Notes under the pieces: model-generated
Told to the model about the DNA's origin: nothing
What the model saw: the letters and a program-made list of their open reading frames with translations, nothing else
Databases searched by the model: none
Assembly (NCBI GenBank): GCA_017854535.1
Contig: JAFMHL010000002.1
Location: 1-64,000 of the forward strand
DNA length: 64,000 nt
DNA from: Nitratireductor sp.
GTDB lineage: Bacteria > Pseudomonadota > Alphaproteobacteria > Rhizobiales > Rhizobiaceae
Reading direction: 5' to 3'
Shown: piece by piece, positions 53,298-63,541 of the stretch
Position numbering within the stretch: position 1 is the stretch's first letter
Layout of the letters: the number at the start of each line of letters is the position of its first letter
Position numbers and translations under genes: made by a program

Positions 53298-53922
53298 ACA
53301 ATATCCTGACCGCAAAAGCACCAAACACACTAGCAAACACATAGTCGATCACTCGTGTTGCCGTCGGGTTTGCTTTAAGCCAACCGGTCAGTTTGCTGGC
53401 AGCAAGAATCATCGGCACCATAACGACATAAGCCACAACTGCAAATACAACACCCAGAAACAGGAGCTTGCCACGAACATTGGGGTCATCAACAGAAACA
53501 AATTGCGGTAAGAACGTCATGAAAAACAAGATCACTTTTGGATTCAACAAATTGATCGCAACACCTTGCATCCAAATATTCAACAAACTGCGATCTTTCA
53601 CTTTCGTTTTCTCAAAGCGAAACGTTGATCCGTTACGAATTGCATCAATTGCCAACCAAAGCAGGTAAACTGCGCCTGCAATCTTGACTGCCAGAAAGAG
53701 TTTCGGCGAGGCTACAATCAAGGCTGATAGCCCGAAGGCAACCAGCGTTGCATGAACCAGCACCCCGCTGCTAGCGCCTGCCATTGCAGTCAAGCCAGCC
53801 GGAACGCCCTTGGCAATGGTTTTACCAAGAAAAAACGTCATATCCGGCCCTGGCGTGATTGCGATAACAAACACGCCCACCAAATAGGCCAAGAGTAAAT
53901 GCGTTTCGGGTATAAAGCTCAT
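53281..53922 (-). CDS. LysE family translocator
   Basis: About 213 residues, an exporter of the LysE/RhtB group. It opens LLLAYLVGVFVIAITPGPDMTFFLGKT with the family motif, then GVAINLLNPKVILFFMTFLPQF. Six hydrophobic helices are evident. ATG 53922 is preferred, since upstream residues are not family-like and GGGGTGA is near. Exported substrates are usually amino acids or their analogues. Confidence 0.92.
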   Translation of the reverse strand: MSFIPETHLLLAYLVGVFVIAITPGPDMTFFLGKTIAKGVPAGLTAMAGASSGVLVHATLVAFGLSALIVASPKLFLAVKIAGAVYLLWLAIDAIRNGSTFRFEKTKVKDRSLLNIWMQGVAINLLNPKVILFFMTFLPQFVSVDDPNVRGKLLFLGVVFAVVAYVVMVPMILAASKLTGWLKANPTATRVIDYVFASVFGAFAVRILFTERG

Positions 53923-54075
53923 CTGATCACCCCATTTTAGAAGCCAAGAATTATCAGTTATATGTTTGACCATCCAGCCATTATTTGATGATTTTTGCCC
54001 TGCCCCCTTGCGCCCCAAGCGGTTCTGGCTAAATTGCGCCCAAACGCGCATCCTCCCAAACGAAAAGATAAAATT

Positions 54076-55296
54076 ATGAGCCTTCCAAAAGCAAAAAAAG
54101 TAGTTCTCGCCTATTCCGGCGGCCTTGACACCTCAATCATTTTGAAATGGTTGCAGACTGATCTTGATTGTGAAGTTGTTACCTTTACTGCCGATCTTGG
54201 CCAAGGCGATGAACTTGAGCCAGCCCGCAAAAAAGCGGAAATGATGGGCATCAAGGAAATCTATATTGAAGATGTCCGCGAAGAATTCGTTTCAGATTTC
54301 GTCTTTCCCATGTTCAGGGCCAATGCGGTTTATGAAGGTGTCTACCTTCTCGGGACTTCCATTGCCCGTCCGTTGATTTCCAAACGTCTGGTTGAGATCG
54401 CAGCTGAGACTGGCGCAGACGCAATTGCCCATGGCGCCACAGGTAAAGGCAATGATCAGGTTCGTTTCGAACTTTCCGCCTATGCCTTGAACCCTGATAT
54501 CAAAGTCATTGCCCCTTGGCGCGACTGGAGCTTCAAGTCCCGTACAGATTTGATCAACTTTGCCGAACAACATCAAATCCCCGTTCCAAAAGACAAACGC
54601 GGCGATGCGCCCTTCTCCGTCGACGCAAATTTGTTGCACTCATCTTCTGAAGGCAAAGTGCTTGAAGACCCTTGGGTGGAAGCTCCTGAATTTGTGCACA
54701 TGCGCACCGTATCGCCTATGGATGCACCGGATGTAGCAACGGAAATCGAAATCGAGTTTTCTAAAGGTGATCCGATTGCCATCAATGGCAAACGCATGAG
54801 CCCGGCAACCCTATTTGCACAACTCAACGATCTTGGCCGTGACAATGGCATTGGCCGCTTGGACCTTGTGGAAAACCGTTTTGTCGGCATGAAGTCCCGC
54901 GGCGTTTATGAAACTCCCGGTGGCACAATTTTGCTTACTGCCCATAGAGCCATGGAGTCCATTACGCTTGATCGTGGTGCAGCCCATCTAAAAGACGATC
55001 TGATGCCAAGATATGCCGAACTGATCTATAACGGTTTCTGGTTCTCGCCTGAGCGTCATATGATCCAGGCGGCAGTCGACCTTTCTCAAGAACATGTGGA
55101 TGGCAAAGTTCGCCTTAAATTGTACAAAGGCAATGTGATCGTGACAGGCCGCGAAAGCGAAAAATCGCTATACTCTGAAGCACTGGTTACGTTTGAAGAC
55201 GATCAGGGCGCATATGATCAGAAAGACGCCCACGGCTTCATCAAGCTTAATGCACTTCGCCTGCGCACATTGGCAGCGCGTAACCGCAAGGGATAA
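54076..55296 (+). CDS. argG: Argininosuccinate synthase
   Basis: ArgG joins citrulline and aspartate with ATP in arginine synthesis. ATG 54076 gives the family N-terminus, and the PP-loop is [18 protein letters not shown] near residue 9. Other signatures are [15 protein letters not shown] near 115 and [12 protein letters not shown]. The protein is 406 residues, the normal length. An unrelated HD-like gene follows after eight bases. Confidence 0.97.
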   Translation: MSLPKAKKVVLAYSGGLDTSIILKWLQTDLDCEVVTFTADLGQGDELEPARKKAEMMGIKEIYIEDVREEFVSDFVFPMFRANAVYEGVYLLGTSIARPLISKRLVEIAAETGADAIAHGATGKGNDQVRFELSAYALNPDIKVIAPWRDWSFKSRTDLINFAEQHQIPVPKDKRGDAPFSVDANLLHSSSEGKVLEDPWVEAPEFVHMRTVSPMDAPDVATEIEIEFSKGDPIAINGKRMSPATLFAQLNDLGRDNGIGRLDLVENRFVGMKSRGVYETPGGTILLTAHRAMESITLDRGAAHLKDDLMPRYAELIYNGFWFSPERHMIQAAVDLSQEHVDGKVRLKLYKGNVIVTGRESEKSLYSEALVTFEDDQGAYDQKDAHGFIKLNALRLRTLAARNRKG

Positions 55297-55304
55297 CCTG
55301 CACG

Positions 55305-55856
55305 GTGAAAAACCAAGAGCCGCCCGCATCGATAATAGCATTTCTGGCTGAAGTCGGCGCAACCCAAACGCCGCACCATGCGGGCCGCTCGCTTTCTGCG
55401 CATCTTGTCGCAACCTGGAAAATTTTGAATGACTGGCAACAGCCAGAGGCAATTTGCATCGGCGGATTATGCCATTCTTTATACGGCACTGATGCATTTG
55501 ATACTGCCTGCCTTGGCCCACTTGATCGACCGAAAGTTCAGGCTACGATAGGAAACGAAGCTGAGCAAATCAGTTTTCTATTTGGTGCCATGCGCCGTGA
55601 AGCGTTTCTACAGCAACCAGATTTGAGCGAGATCGAAAACCGGTTCGCTGGCACAAAGATATCGATCAATCACAGTGAGCGATCTGCACTTTGTCATATC
55701 CTGCTGGCCAATGAACTTGACTTGGTAATCGCCAAAAAAGGCTCCGGCAGACCCGACAAAGTTTTAAAGAAAGTCGCTCCTATCTATCAGATATTGGAAC
55801 CTTTTCTCTCGAGAATCACAAAAACCGACTACAGAACCCTTTCCCAAAACAAATAA
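55305..55856 (+). CDS. HD-like/DUF6817-type protein
   Basis: A 183-residue cytoplasmic protein starting at GTG 55305. It has the pattern SLSAHLVATWKILNDWQQPEAICIGGLCHSLYGTDAF, where spaced His and Asp residues resemble an HD-type metal site. I think it belongs to the DUF6817 group but cannot confirm. It is probably co-transcribed with argG, eight bases away. A nucleotide or small-metabolite hydrolase role is a guess. Confidence 0.6.
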   Translation: MKNQEPPASIIAFLAEVGATQTPHHAGRSLSAHLVATWKILNDWQQPEAICIGGLCHSLYGTDAFDTACLGPLDRPKVQATIGNEAEQISFLFGAMRREAFLQQPDLSEIENRFAGTKISINHSERSALCHILLANELDLVIAKKGSGRPDKVLKKVAPIYQILEPFLSRITKTDYRTLSQNK

Positions 55857-55969
55857 TGTCCTGTGTTTCGGTCAATTTCTAATTGAAATTTACGTGCAGT
55901 AAAGCTAGCCAAAATGCAGTAATTTAAGGGCGCCAACTGCGTTTTCACCGCCAAATCGGGTTGGGTTCT

Positions 55970-57496
55970 ATGGACAACAATGAAATATCGGCCAAAACCG
56001 CTACCTCATCCGCAAACCAACGCATGCCTGTTGGGGCAAATAAGGCATCCGTCAAAAGAAGACGTAACTTTATTTGGGCTTTAATTTTTATAGCAGTATT
56101 AATCATAGCTGCTGTCGCAGCTTACTTATATCTAAACCGTGAACGGCCAATTGTGACATTAAATGTGGCCGCAGGGCCCTATCGTTCTGACTCCTATGAG
56201 CTGATGAAAGAGATTGCTGACGTCATCGAGCGGCAATCGGATATTCTGCGAATAAAAGTAATTGCCACCAAAGATTCTAGTCAAAATATAGCTCTTTTAA
56301 ACCCAGGCTTCAAAAAGCTGGTTGAACAAAATACCGCTATCGATCCAAACGGGGAAATTCGCGAAATAAAAAAACTTGCAATGAAAGACATGGGAATTGT
56401 CATTCCTGAGGTCTCCAACAATAACGAAAAAGAAAGCGATGACGGGGAAACGATCTCAATTGACCTAGCTACCATACGCTCAGATGCACCTGTAGTTGCC
56501 AATATTCGCATGATTGCTGAACTCTTTCCCGATTTCTTTCAGATCATCTCTAAGGCAGATAATGGCTATTTTTCTGTTCGGGATCTTGATGGAAAGCGGG
56601 TTGCAATCCCTCCCTTTGGGACTGATGAATTCCGTTCTTTTTGGGCGATTGGAGATCATTATGATCTGTCACTATCTGGTGTAAAATGGAAGGCAGTGGA
56701 CATCAATGATGCCGTGCCTGAGTTTCTGGCAGGAAATCTGGATGCTATTTTTACAGTTCGATCTCTGCGTGACCGCCTACTTTTGAACTTGCATGAGGAC
56801 GCAGTTTTAAAAGGCCAGGACCTAACACTTATCGAAATTGATCAGGCACCAGCGATTGCCGTAAAGCGGCCATTCTTGCGCAGCGACACTATCCCAAAAG
56901 GGGCTTTTGGCGGTAATCCAGTCGTTCCCCGCCGTGATATAATTTCCACAGCGGTAACCAGAACACTGGTCACCCGTGCCGATCTTGACCCTGAATTGAT
57001 CCGCGAATTAACCTACATACTTTTTGAAAACCGCCTCGATCTGATCATACGCTTCGCGTTGGCATCAGCAATACAAATGCCGAATGTAGATGAAGGCTTG
57101 TCCATCCCGCTTCATGCCGGTTCCCAGCAATATTACAATCGGGATCAACCGTCCTTCTTGCAAGAAAATGCTGAACCAATTGCCTTGATGATCACCATTG
57201 CGGCCATGCTCTTTTCTGGCTTACTTGCCCTTCGCTCGCGACTCAATAGCGGTCAGAAGAACCGCATGGATAGCTACAACTACATGCTGCTGAACATTGC
57301 CGACCAAGCCAGAGTCAGCAATGATAAAGTTCAACTAAGCGAATTGAAAAATGAGCTTTTTGGAATTTTGGAAACCGTGGTGCGAGCTCTTGATACGGAC
57401 GAAGTTACCGAGGAAGGGTTTCAATCCTTCTCCCTTCTTTGGGAATCTGTTCGCGAAATGATCAAAGATCGCCATTTGGAAATCTCAACTTCTTAA
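55970..57496 (+). CDS. TAXI-family solute-binding-like protein with two membrane anchors
   Basis: A protein of about 508 residues. A cytoplasmic N-terminus is followed by a helix (about residues 33-55), then a TAXI-type periplasmic domain with VTLNVAAGPYRSDSYELMKEIADVI and DLDGKRVAIPPFGTDEFRSFWA. A second helix follows near 405-425 (PIALMITIAAMLFSGLLALRS), then a cytoplasmic helical tail. Secreted TAXI proteins normally serve TRAP transporters; here it is membrane-bound on both sides and no TRAP permease is near, so signalling or a different role is likely. ATG 55970 is chosen; TTG 55961 is possible. Confidence 0.8.
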   Translation: MDNNEISAKTATSSANQRMPVGANKASVKRRRNFIWALIFIAVLIIAAVAAYLYLNRERPIVTLNVAAGPYRSDSYELMKEIADVIERQSDILRIKVIATKDSSQNIALLNPGFKKLVEQNTAIDPNGEIREIKKLAMKDMGIVIPEVSNNNEKESDDGETISIDLATIRSDAPVVANIRMIAELFPDFFQIISKADNGYFSVRDLDGKRVAIPPFGTDEFRSFWAIGDHYDLSLSGVKWKAVDINDAVPEFLAGNLDAIFTVRSLRDRLLLNLHEDAVLKGQDLTLIEIDQAPAIAVKRPFLRSDTIPKGAFGGNPVVPRRDIISTAVTRTLVTRADLDPELIRELTYILFENRLDLIIRFALASAIQMPNVDEGLSIPLHAGSQQYYNRDQPSFLQENAEPIALMITIAAMLFSGLLALRSRLNSGQKNRMDSYNYMLLNIADQARVSNDKVQLSELKNELFGILETVVRALDTDEVTEEGFQSFSLLWESVREMIKDRHLEISTS

Positions 57497-57595
57497 TGCC
57501 CTTCAAGATAAGACTTTAACGTCGCCTGTCTTGCAGCTAAGCCCGACCCGCCATACATATCCATTCTATTCAGCGATGCCAGTTAGGAAATTTTT

Positions 57596-59659
57596 ATGCC
57601 AAAGGCAAAATCAAAATCACGTTCAATCAATCCGGAAATAGTAAAATGGGGCGGTAAATTGGGCCTCCCCAAATTCAATAAGATCTCCGACAAAGATTTT
57701 GGCCCTGCTTTTGAAGCTGGTATCAAAGAAGGCCTATTGGAGATGGATGCGATCGCCAAGAACAAGGCAAAGCCTACATTCAAAAATACAATTATCGCCC
57801 TTGAGCTGGCTGAGAATACGCTATCGCGTGTTTCTGCTATCTTCTGGAATCGCGCCGGGGCACACACAAATGAAACGATCCAGAAACTCGAGCGCGAATT
57901 GTCGCCTAAACTCTCCCGCTATGGCTCAAAGGTATCAATGAATAAACCGCTATTCGAGCGTATTGATACTCTTTGGCAAAAACGTAAGAAGCTTGGTCTG
58001 AGCTCGGAAGAAATGCGCGTTCTCGAGCGTTATTGGAAAGGCTATGTGAAATCTGGCGCTAAGCTCGCAACCAAGCAGCAAAAACAATTGGCGAAGATTA
58101 ACGAGCAGTTGGCGGGTCTGGGAACTAAATTCGGCCAGAACATGCTTGCCGATGAGGCCTCTTGGGTAATGCTGTTGGACAAAAATCAGCTTCAAGGCAT
58201 TCCAAACTTTCTATCTGCATCCATGGCAGCTGTTGCCAGCGAGCGAGGATCAAAAGGAAAATACGCCGTAACTCTTTCCCGTTCCATTATCGAACCATTC
58301 CTGACATTTAGCGAAGATCGTGAATTGCGCGAGAAAGCTTTCAAGGCTTGGATATCACGCGGTGAAAATGGCAGTGACACAGACAACCGCCAGCTTGTGG
58401 CCGACATACTCACATTACGAGATGAAAAAGCCAAACTGCTTGGTTATGAAAATTATGCAGCCCTTAAGCTCGACAACACGATGGCAAAAACTCCCGGCGC
58501 TGTGAACGAGCTTCTCAACGACGTATGGGAAAAAGCGCGCAAGCGCGCGGGTGAGGAAGAAGCCGACTTACAAAAATTGGTTTCAGCCGAGGGCAAAAAC
58601 CATCCGGTGGCTCCTTGGGATTGGCGTCATTATTCAGAAAAATTGCGCGCTGAGAAATTCGCTTTTTCTGAAACAGAGCTCAAACCTTATTTCCAATTGG
58701 AAAACATCATTGCAGCTTGCTTTGATGTGGCAAATCGCTTGTTCGGCATCAAAATTGTCGAAAAGAAGGGCATTAAAGCCTATCACCCAGATGTTCGCTG
58801 TTTTTCTGTGAACGACAAAAACGGTAAGCAAATTGCCACCTTCCTGGGTGACTATTTTGCACGCCCTTCCAAACGCTCTGGTGCTTGGATGAGTGCCTTT
58901 CAAAGCCAACACAAGCTCAAGACAGCAAATGGCACAAAGGGCCAAATGCCGATCATTTACAACGTGATGAATTTCGCTAAAGGCGATCCTGCCCTGCTAT
59001 CGCTTGATGATGCCCGTACCTTGTTTCATGAATTTGGTCACGGATTACACGGCATTTTGTCGAACGTTACCTATCCTTCCGTGTCAGGCACATCTGTCTC
59101 GCGCGATTTTGTGGAACTGCCATCACAGCTCTATGAGCATTGGCTGATGGTACCTGAAATTCTTTCAAAATATGCTGTGCATGGAAAGACCGGAAAATCG
59201 CTTCCAAAGAATCTTCTCAAAAAGATACTCGCTGCAGGAACATTCAATTCCGGTTTCCAAACTGTCGAATTCACCTCTTCAGCCATCATCGACATGGCCT
59301 ATCATACGGCTGGCAAGATTGAAGACCCAATGGCATTTGAAACTGAAAAACTAAAAACATTGGAAATGCCTGACGCCATCACCATGCGCCATCGCACTCC
59401 CCATTTCGGCCATGTGTTTGCTGGCGATGGATATTCGGCAGGTTATTATTCTTATCTGTGGTCTGAAGTGCTGGATGCCGATGCATTTCAGGCTTTCAAG
59501 GAAACAGGGGATCCATTTAACAAAAAGATCGCCAAAAAACTCAAAAAGCACATTTATTCTGCTGGCGGTTCCGTTGATCCGGAAAAAACCTACAAAGCAT
59601 TCCGAGGCAAAATGCCATCGACCCAAGCCATGCTTGAAGGTCGAGGATTGACTGGATAA
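57596..59659 (+). CDS. M3 family metallopeptidase (peptidyl-dipeptidase Dcp/oligopeptidase A)
   Basis: A 687-residue zinc oligopeptidase with the HExxH motif in LFHEFGHGLHGILSNVT near residue 479. The third ligand Glu and the conserved SRDFVELPSQLYEHWL follow at about 503-516, and GYYSYLWSEVLDADAF near 620. The enzyme degrades short peptides in the cytoplasm; no signal peptide is present. Dcp and OpdA are both possible, with Dcp slightly favoured by length. Confidence 0.93.
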   Translation: MPKAKSKSRSINPEIVKWGGKLGLPKFNKISDKDFGPAFEAGIKEGLLEMDAIAKNKAKPTFKNTIIALELAENTLSRVSAIFWNRAGAHTNETIQKLERELSPKLSRYGSKVSMNKPLFERIDTLWQKRKKLGLSSEEMRVLERYWKGYVKSGAKLATKQQKQLAKINEQLAGLGTKFGQNMLADEASWVMLLDKNQLQGIPNFLSASMAAVASERGSKGKYAVTLSRSIIEPFLTFSEDRELREKAFKAWISRGENGSDTDNRQLVADILTLRDEKAKLLGYENYAALKLDNTMAKTPGAVNELLNDVWEKARKRAGEEEADLQKLVSAEGKNHPVAPWDWRHYSEKLRAEKFAFSETELKPYFQLENIIAACFDVANRLFGIKIVEKKGIKAYHPDVRCFSVNDKNGKQIATFLGDYFARPSKRSGAWMSAFQSQHKLKTANGTKGQMPIIYNVMNFAKGDPALLSLDDARTLFHEFGHGLHGILSNVTYPSVSGTSVSRDFVELPSQLYEHWLMVPEILSKYAVHGKTGKSLPKNLLKKILAAGTFNSGFQTVEFTSSAIIDMAYHTAGKIEDPMAFETEKLKTLEMPDAITMRHRTPHFGHVFAGDGYSAGYYSYLWSEVLDADAFQAFKETGDPFNKKIAKKLKKHIYSAGGSVDPEKTYKAFRGKMPSTQAMLEGRGLTG

Positions 59660-59717
59660 CACAAATCCGTAGAATTGATTTACCATTCCTCTTGTTAAAA
59701 ACATAGGGGAGTGGTTT

Positions 59718-60524
59718 TCAACCGTCAGGGTCTTCCGATAATTCCTCAACATCCTTCATGGAACGGCGGGTGTCTCTGCGTGCGTTTTTCAAAGCTTTTT
59801 TGCGCTCTTTTTCTTCTTCCCGAGCTTGCGTAAACGCGGAAGCGATTAAGCCAGCGGGCAGCGCAACGATACCAAGGCCAATCATAAGAATGATAAAAGT
59901 GAATATCTTACCGCCAACGGTAACAGGGTAAATATCACCATATCCAACTGTGGTGAGTGTCGTAACCGCAAACCAGAATGAATGCGGTATGGAAGGAAAA
60001 GCTTCAGGCTGAGCCTCATTTTCAAAAATATAGATACCAACAGCGGTACAGAACATGACCAAGATCGCAAACATAAAGACAACCAATAATTCGCGCCAAA
60101 CCAGTTCGAACGCCCGTTGAAATGTTTCCATATTAGCAATGAAGCGCAGTAATTTTGCTATGCGCAGGAGGCGCAAGGTCCACAGAGCCTCCCCGCCCGG
60201 CAGTCCGAAAACCAGCCCGATCCAGAACGGCGCAATGGCCAACAGATCAATGATTCCCCAAAAACTAAACACATAGCGCAGGCGATTTGGAACGGTCCAA
60301 AGTCGCAAACCATATTCCACCGTGAAAATAACCACGATAACCCAATCAAAGAACAGAACCGCACCTGTCCATTCCTGGGGAAATTGTGGAAGTGTTTCAA
60401 TGGCCATTATGGAGATCGAAATGACAATTAAAGCCATCATTGCGAAGTCAAATGCATGGCCAAAGCGCGGATCGCGCCCCCAAACAAAATCCCCGATACA
60501 ATCTTTATTGCTTAATATTCCCAT
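59718..60524 (-). CDS. Six-helix voltage-gated potassium-type ion channel
   Basis: A 268-residue channel subunit. Helices S1-S3 are followed by an S4-like segment with regularly spaced Arg/Lys (TLRLLRIAKLLRFI). The pore loop holds the K+ selectivity filter TTLTTVGYGDIYP near residue 188, and S6 has GKIFTFIILMIGLGIVALPAGL. The C-terminus is strongly charged (EEEKERKKALKNARRD). It is a classical bacterial Kv-like tetramer subunit and is divergent from typA. Confidence 0.93.
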   Translation of the reverse strand: MGILSNKDCIGDFVWGRDPRFGHAFDFAMMALIVISISIMAIETLPQFPQEWTGAVLFFDWVIVVIFTVEYGLRLWTVPNRLRYVFSFWGIIDLLAIAPFWIGLVFGLPGGEALWTLRLLRIAKLLRFIANMETFQRAFELVWRELLVVFMFAILVMFCTAVGIYIFENEAQPEAFPSIPHSFWFAVTTLTTVGYGDIYPVTVGGKIFTFIILMIGLGIVALPAGLIASAFTQAREEEKERKKALKNARRDTRRSMKDVEELSEDPDG

Positions 60525-60673
60525 AAATATAGCCTAATGCATTCACACAAACTAAAAAAGCCAAATTCCCGCCCTTTCGTTTCTGATAAAAACCCTGTAA
60601 GGAACCGCCAGAATTCGTGGTGTGAAGCCTGTTTGGCAATATGAACACCCACCTCCCGAAAAAGGCCAGAAAA

Positions 60674-62494
60674 ATGACCCTCCGCAATATTGCGATTATT
60701 GCCCATGTTGACCATGGCAAAACTACCCTTGTTGACGAACTACTGAAACAGTCTTCGACTTTCGAAAGTCACCAGAAGACCGAAGAGCGGATGATGGATT
60801 CCAACGATCTCGAAAAAGAGCGTGGGATCACCATTCTGGCTAAGGCCACATCAGTTGAATGGAAGGGCGTTCGCATCAACATCGTTGATACGCCAGGCCA
60901 CGCGGATTTTGGTGGTGAAGTAGAACGTATCCTTTCTATGGTGGATGGCGCAGTTCTGTTGGTTGATGCTGCTGAAGGCCCAATGCCCCAAACCAAATTT
61001 GTGGTGGGTAAGGCTTTGAAAGTTGGTCTTCGTCCAATCGTTGCGATCAACAAGGTTGACCGTCACGATGCCCGTGCTGATGAAGTCATCAACGAAGTGT
61101 TCGACCTGTTTGCCAATATGGATGCAACAGATGAGCAGCTAGATTTCCCTATTCTTTATGGTTCAGGCCGTGATGGATGGATGAACCATGCTCCCGAAGG
61201 TCCAAAAGACACAAGACTTGCTCCGTTGTTCGACATGATCCTTGAGCATGTACCCGAGCCAACGGTCCATCCTGGCCCGTTCACCATGATCGGTACGATT
61301 TTGGAAGCAAATCCGTTTCTTGGCCGTATTATTACTGGCCGTATCAATTCAGGCTCGATCAAACCAAACCAAGCCGTGAAAGTGCTTCATGGCGGCGATG
61401 GAAAATTGATTGAGACCGGCCGCATTTCTAAAATTCTTGCCTTTAGAGGCATTGAGCGGGTCACGCTTGATGAAGCACATGCTGGAGATATCGTCGCGAT
61501 TGCTGGCCTGTCCAAAGGCACTGTGGCCGACACGTTTTGCGACCCTGCTGTTAATACGCCTCTTATTGCCCAACCAATTGATCCGCCTACCGTTACAATG
61601 TCTTTCATTGTGAACGATTCGCCGCTTGCCGGCACAGAAGGCGACAAGGTTACCAGCCGTGTAATCCGCGATCGTCTTTACAAAGAAGCGGAAGGCAATG
61701 TTGCCCTCAAAATCGAAGAAGCCGAAGACAAGGATTCGTTTTACGTATCCGGTCGCGGCGAATTGCAGTTAGCTGTTCTTATCGAGACCATGCGCCGCGA
61801 GGGCTTTGAACTAGCCGTATCTCGCCCCCGTGTTGTGATGCAAACTGGCGAAAATGGTGAAAAGCTTGAGCCAGTGGAAGAAGTCGTCATCGATGTTGAT
61901 GAAGAATATTCAGGCACAGTTGTTCAGAAAATGTCAGAGCGCAAAGGTGAAATGATCGAATTGCGCCCATCTGGAGCTAACCGTGTCCGCCTGATGTTTC
62001 ATGCTCCAACCCGTGGTCTTATTGGATACCAGTCTGAATTGATGACCGATACACGCGGAACAGCGATCATGAACCGCCTGTTCCATGACTATCAACCATT
62101 TAAAGGCGCAATCGCTGGACGCGTTCAGGGAGTTCTAATTTCCCATGATCAGGGCGAATCTGTCGCCTACGCCATGTTCAACCTTGAAGACCGTGGTCCA
62201 TTTATTATCGACAACGGCGAAAAAGTTTATCAGGGCATGATCATCGGCATTCATAACCGTGACAACGATCTGGAAGTAAACGTATTGAAAGGCAAAAAGC
62301 TAACCAATATGCGCGCATCTGGCAAAGATGACGCGGTCAAGCTGACACCACCAATTCGCATGACTCTGGAACGGGCATTGTCATGGATCCAGGATGATGA
62401 ATTAATGGAAGTTACGCCGAAAAACATCCGTTTGCGCAAATTGTATCTTGATCCAATCGATCGTAAACGATTCGCAAAAACTAAGGCTTCTTAA
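60674..62494 (+). CDS. typA: GTPase TypA/BipA
   Basis: A ribosome-binding translational GTPase of 606 residues. ATG 60674 opens [24 protein letters not shown], the G1 motif. [16 protein letters not shown] and NKVDR complete the G domain, and the C-terminal part includes [19 protein letters not shown]. It acts in ribosome assembly and stress adaptation. A strong terminator follows at 62591. Confidence 0.97.
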   Translation: MTLRNIAIIAHVDHGKTTLVDELLKQSSTFESHQKTEERMMDSNDLEKERGITILAKATSVEWKGVRINIVDTPGHADFGGEVERILSMVDGAVLLVDAAEGPMPQTKFVVGKALKVGLRPIVAINKVDRHDARADEVINEVFDLFANMDATDEQLDFPILYGSGRDGWMNHAPEGPKDTRLAPLFDMILEHVPEPTVHPGPFTMIGTILEANPFLGRIITGRINSGSIKPNQAVKVLHGGDGKLIETGRISKILAFRGIERVTLDEAHAGDIVAIAGLSKGTVADTFCDPAVNTPLIAQPIDPPTVTMSFIVNDSPLAGTEGDKVTSRVIRDRLYKEAEGNVALKIEEAEDKDSFYVSGRGELQLAVLIETMRREGFELAVSRPRVVMQTGENGEKLEPVEEVVIDVDEEYSGTVVQKMSERKGEMIELRPSGANRVRLMFHAPTRGLIGYQSELMTDTRGTAIMNRLFHDYQPFKGAIAGRVQGVLISHDQGESVAYAMFNLEDRGPFIIDNGEKVYQGMIIGIHNRDNDLEVNVLKGKKLTNMRASGKDDAVKLTPPIRMTLERALSWIQDDELMEVTPKNIRLRKLYLDPIDRKRFAKTKAS

Positions 62495-62590
62495 GCTTCA
62501 GCAAGCTGTCAGACCAATATGGGTATGACGGTATAAATGACGCTTTGAAGGGTTTCAGTGAAAACTGTGCCAAACTGAATCACAATAAAT

Positions 62591-62629
62591 CAGGCTGTAG
62601 GATGAAATTTCCTCAGCCTGTTGTTTTTT
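62591..62629 (+). terminator. Intrinsic terminator after typA
   Basis: CAGGCTG and CAGCCTG pair, with AGG/CCT extending the stem and an AT loop, followed by TTGTTTTTTG. Confidence 0.85.
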
Positions 62630-62696
62630 GTTCAATTTTTAGTTTTTTTCAGAGTCCCCCTTGTGGGTTAACACTTTATTAACCTATGATTCAGTC

Positions 62697-63203
62697 ATGA
62701 GCACACTTACGGTCAACACAAGACGGGCAAAACGCGAAGATTCAGAGGCAATTGCCGCTGTTCACGACCAGTCTTGGCAAAATGCCTATTCCGGCATGGT
62801 GCCTCACACAGCTTTGAACCGCATGGTTCAGCGCCGTGGAGCGGCATGGTGGGCAACGGCGATAGATCGCCATACAGTTATTCTAGTGCTGGAAATCAAA
62901 GGTAAATTGGTAGGTTACGCGACTATCGGCCGAAACCGCGTGAAGACCCTTCCTTTTGACGGCGAGGTCTATGAGCTTTACCTGTTGCCTGAATATCAAG
63001 GCGTAGGCTTGGGCGCCCATCTGTTCCTGTCTGCCATGAGCGAGTTGAAACGTAGAAGCCTTAAAGGCACCGTTGTCTGGGTATTGGCGGAAAACCTGCC
63101 AGCCATCAAATTCTATCAAAACGCGGGCGGCCGCCAGATAGCCCAGGGCAAAGAAACCTTCGATGGCAAAGATTTGAAAAAACTAGCTTTTGCTTGGGAT
63201 TGA
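62697..63203 (+). CDS. GNAT family N-acetyltransferase
   Basis: A 168-residue GNAT protein from ATG 62697. It has the opening VNTRRAKREDSEAIAAVHDQSWQNAYSGMVP, the beta-4 strand ELYLLPEYQGVGLGAHLFLSAM with the acetyl-CoA loop, and VVWVLAENLPAIKFYQNAGGR near the end. The substrate is unknown. It stands alone, 200 bases after typA. Confidence 0.9.
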   Translation: MSTLTVNTRRAKREDSEAIAAVHDQSWQNAYSGMVPHTALNRMVQRRGAAWWATAIDRHTVILVLEIKGKLVGYATIGRNRVKTLPFDGEVYELYLLPEYQGVGLGAHLFLSAMSELKRRSLKGTVVWVLAENLPAIKFYQNAGGRQIAQGKETFDGKDLKKLAFAWD

Positions 63204-63316
63204 TCCGCTAAACTGCTGGGCCATTGGAAAACTCCCAGAGTTCAACCTTTCTTCAATTGAGCCCTATCATTCCCACCAAATCAGCCTACAGGTGAACTCC
63301 TAACCGGAGAATCCAT

Positions 63317-63508
63317 ATGTCCATTTTTTGTGAATTTCAAAAGACCTCTTCCGACAGAAACATTTATATCAATGCAAGCCAGATCATTTTGGTCAGCTAT
63401 GGATCTTCCGCTGATACAACTACGATAGAACTGGCTGGCCAGCGGACTTTTGAAGTACGAGGAAGCGTGAGTGATAATATGACAAAACTAAATGCCACTG
63501 GCTTGTAG
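63317..63508 (+). CDS. Small hypothetical protein
   Basis: A 63-residue protein with CCGGAGA just before ATG 63317, which supports translation. The centre IYINASQIILVSYG and TTIELAGQRTFEVRG suggests a small beta-rich fold. I recognise no family. Confidence 0.6.
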   Translation: MSIFCEFQKTSSDRNIYINASQIILVSYGSSADTTTIELAGQRTFEVRGSVSDNMTKLNATGL

Positions 63509-63541
63509 AAAAATCAGGCCGGAGCAGTAAACACTGAAAGA

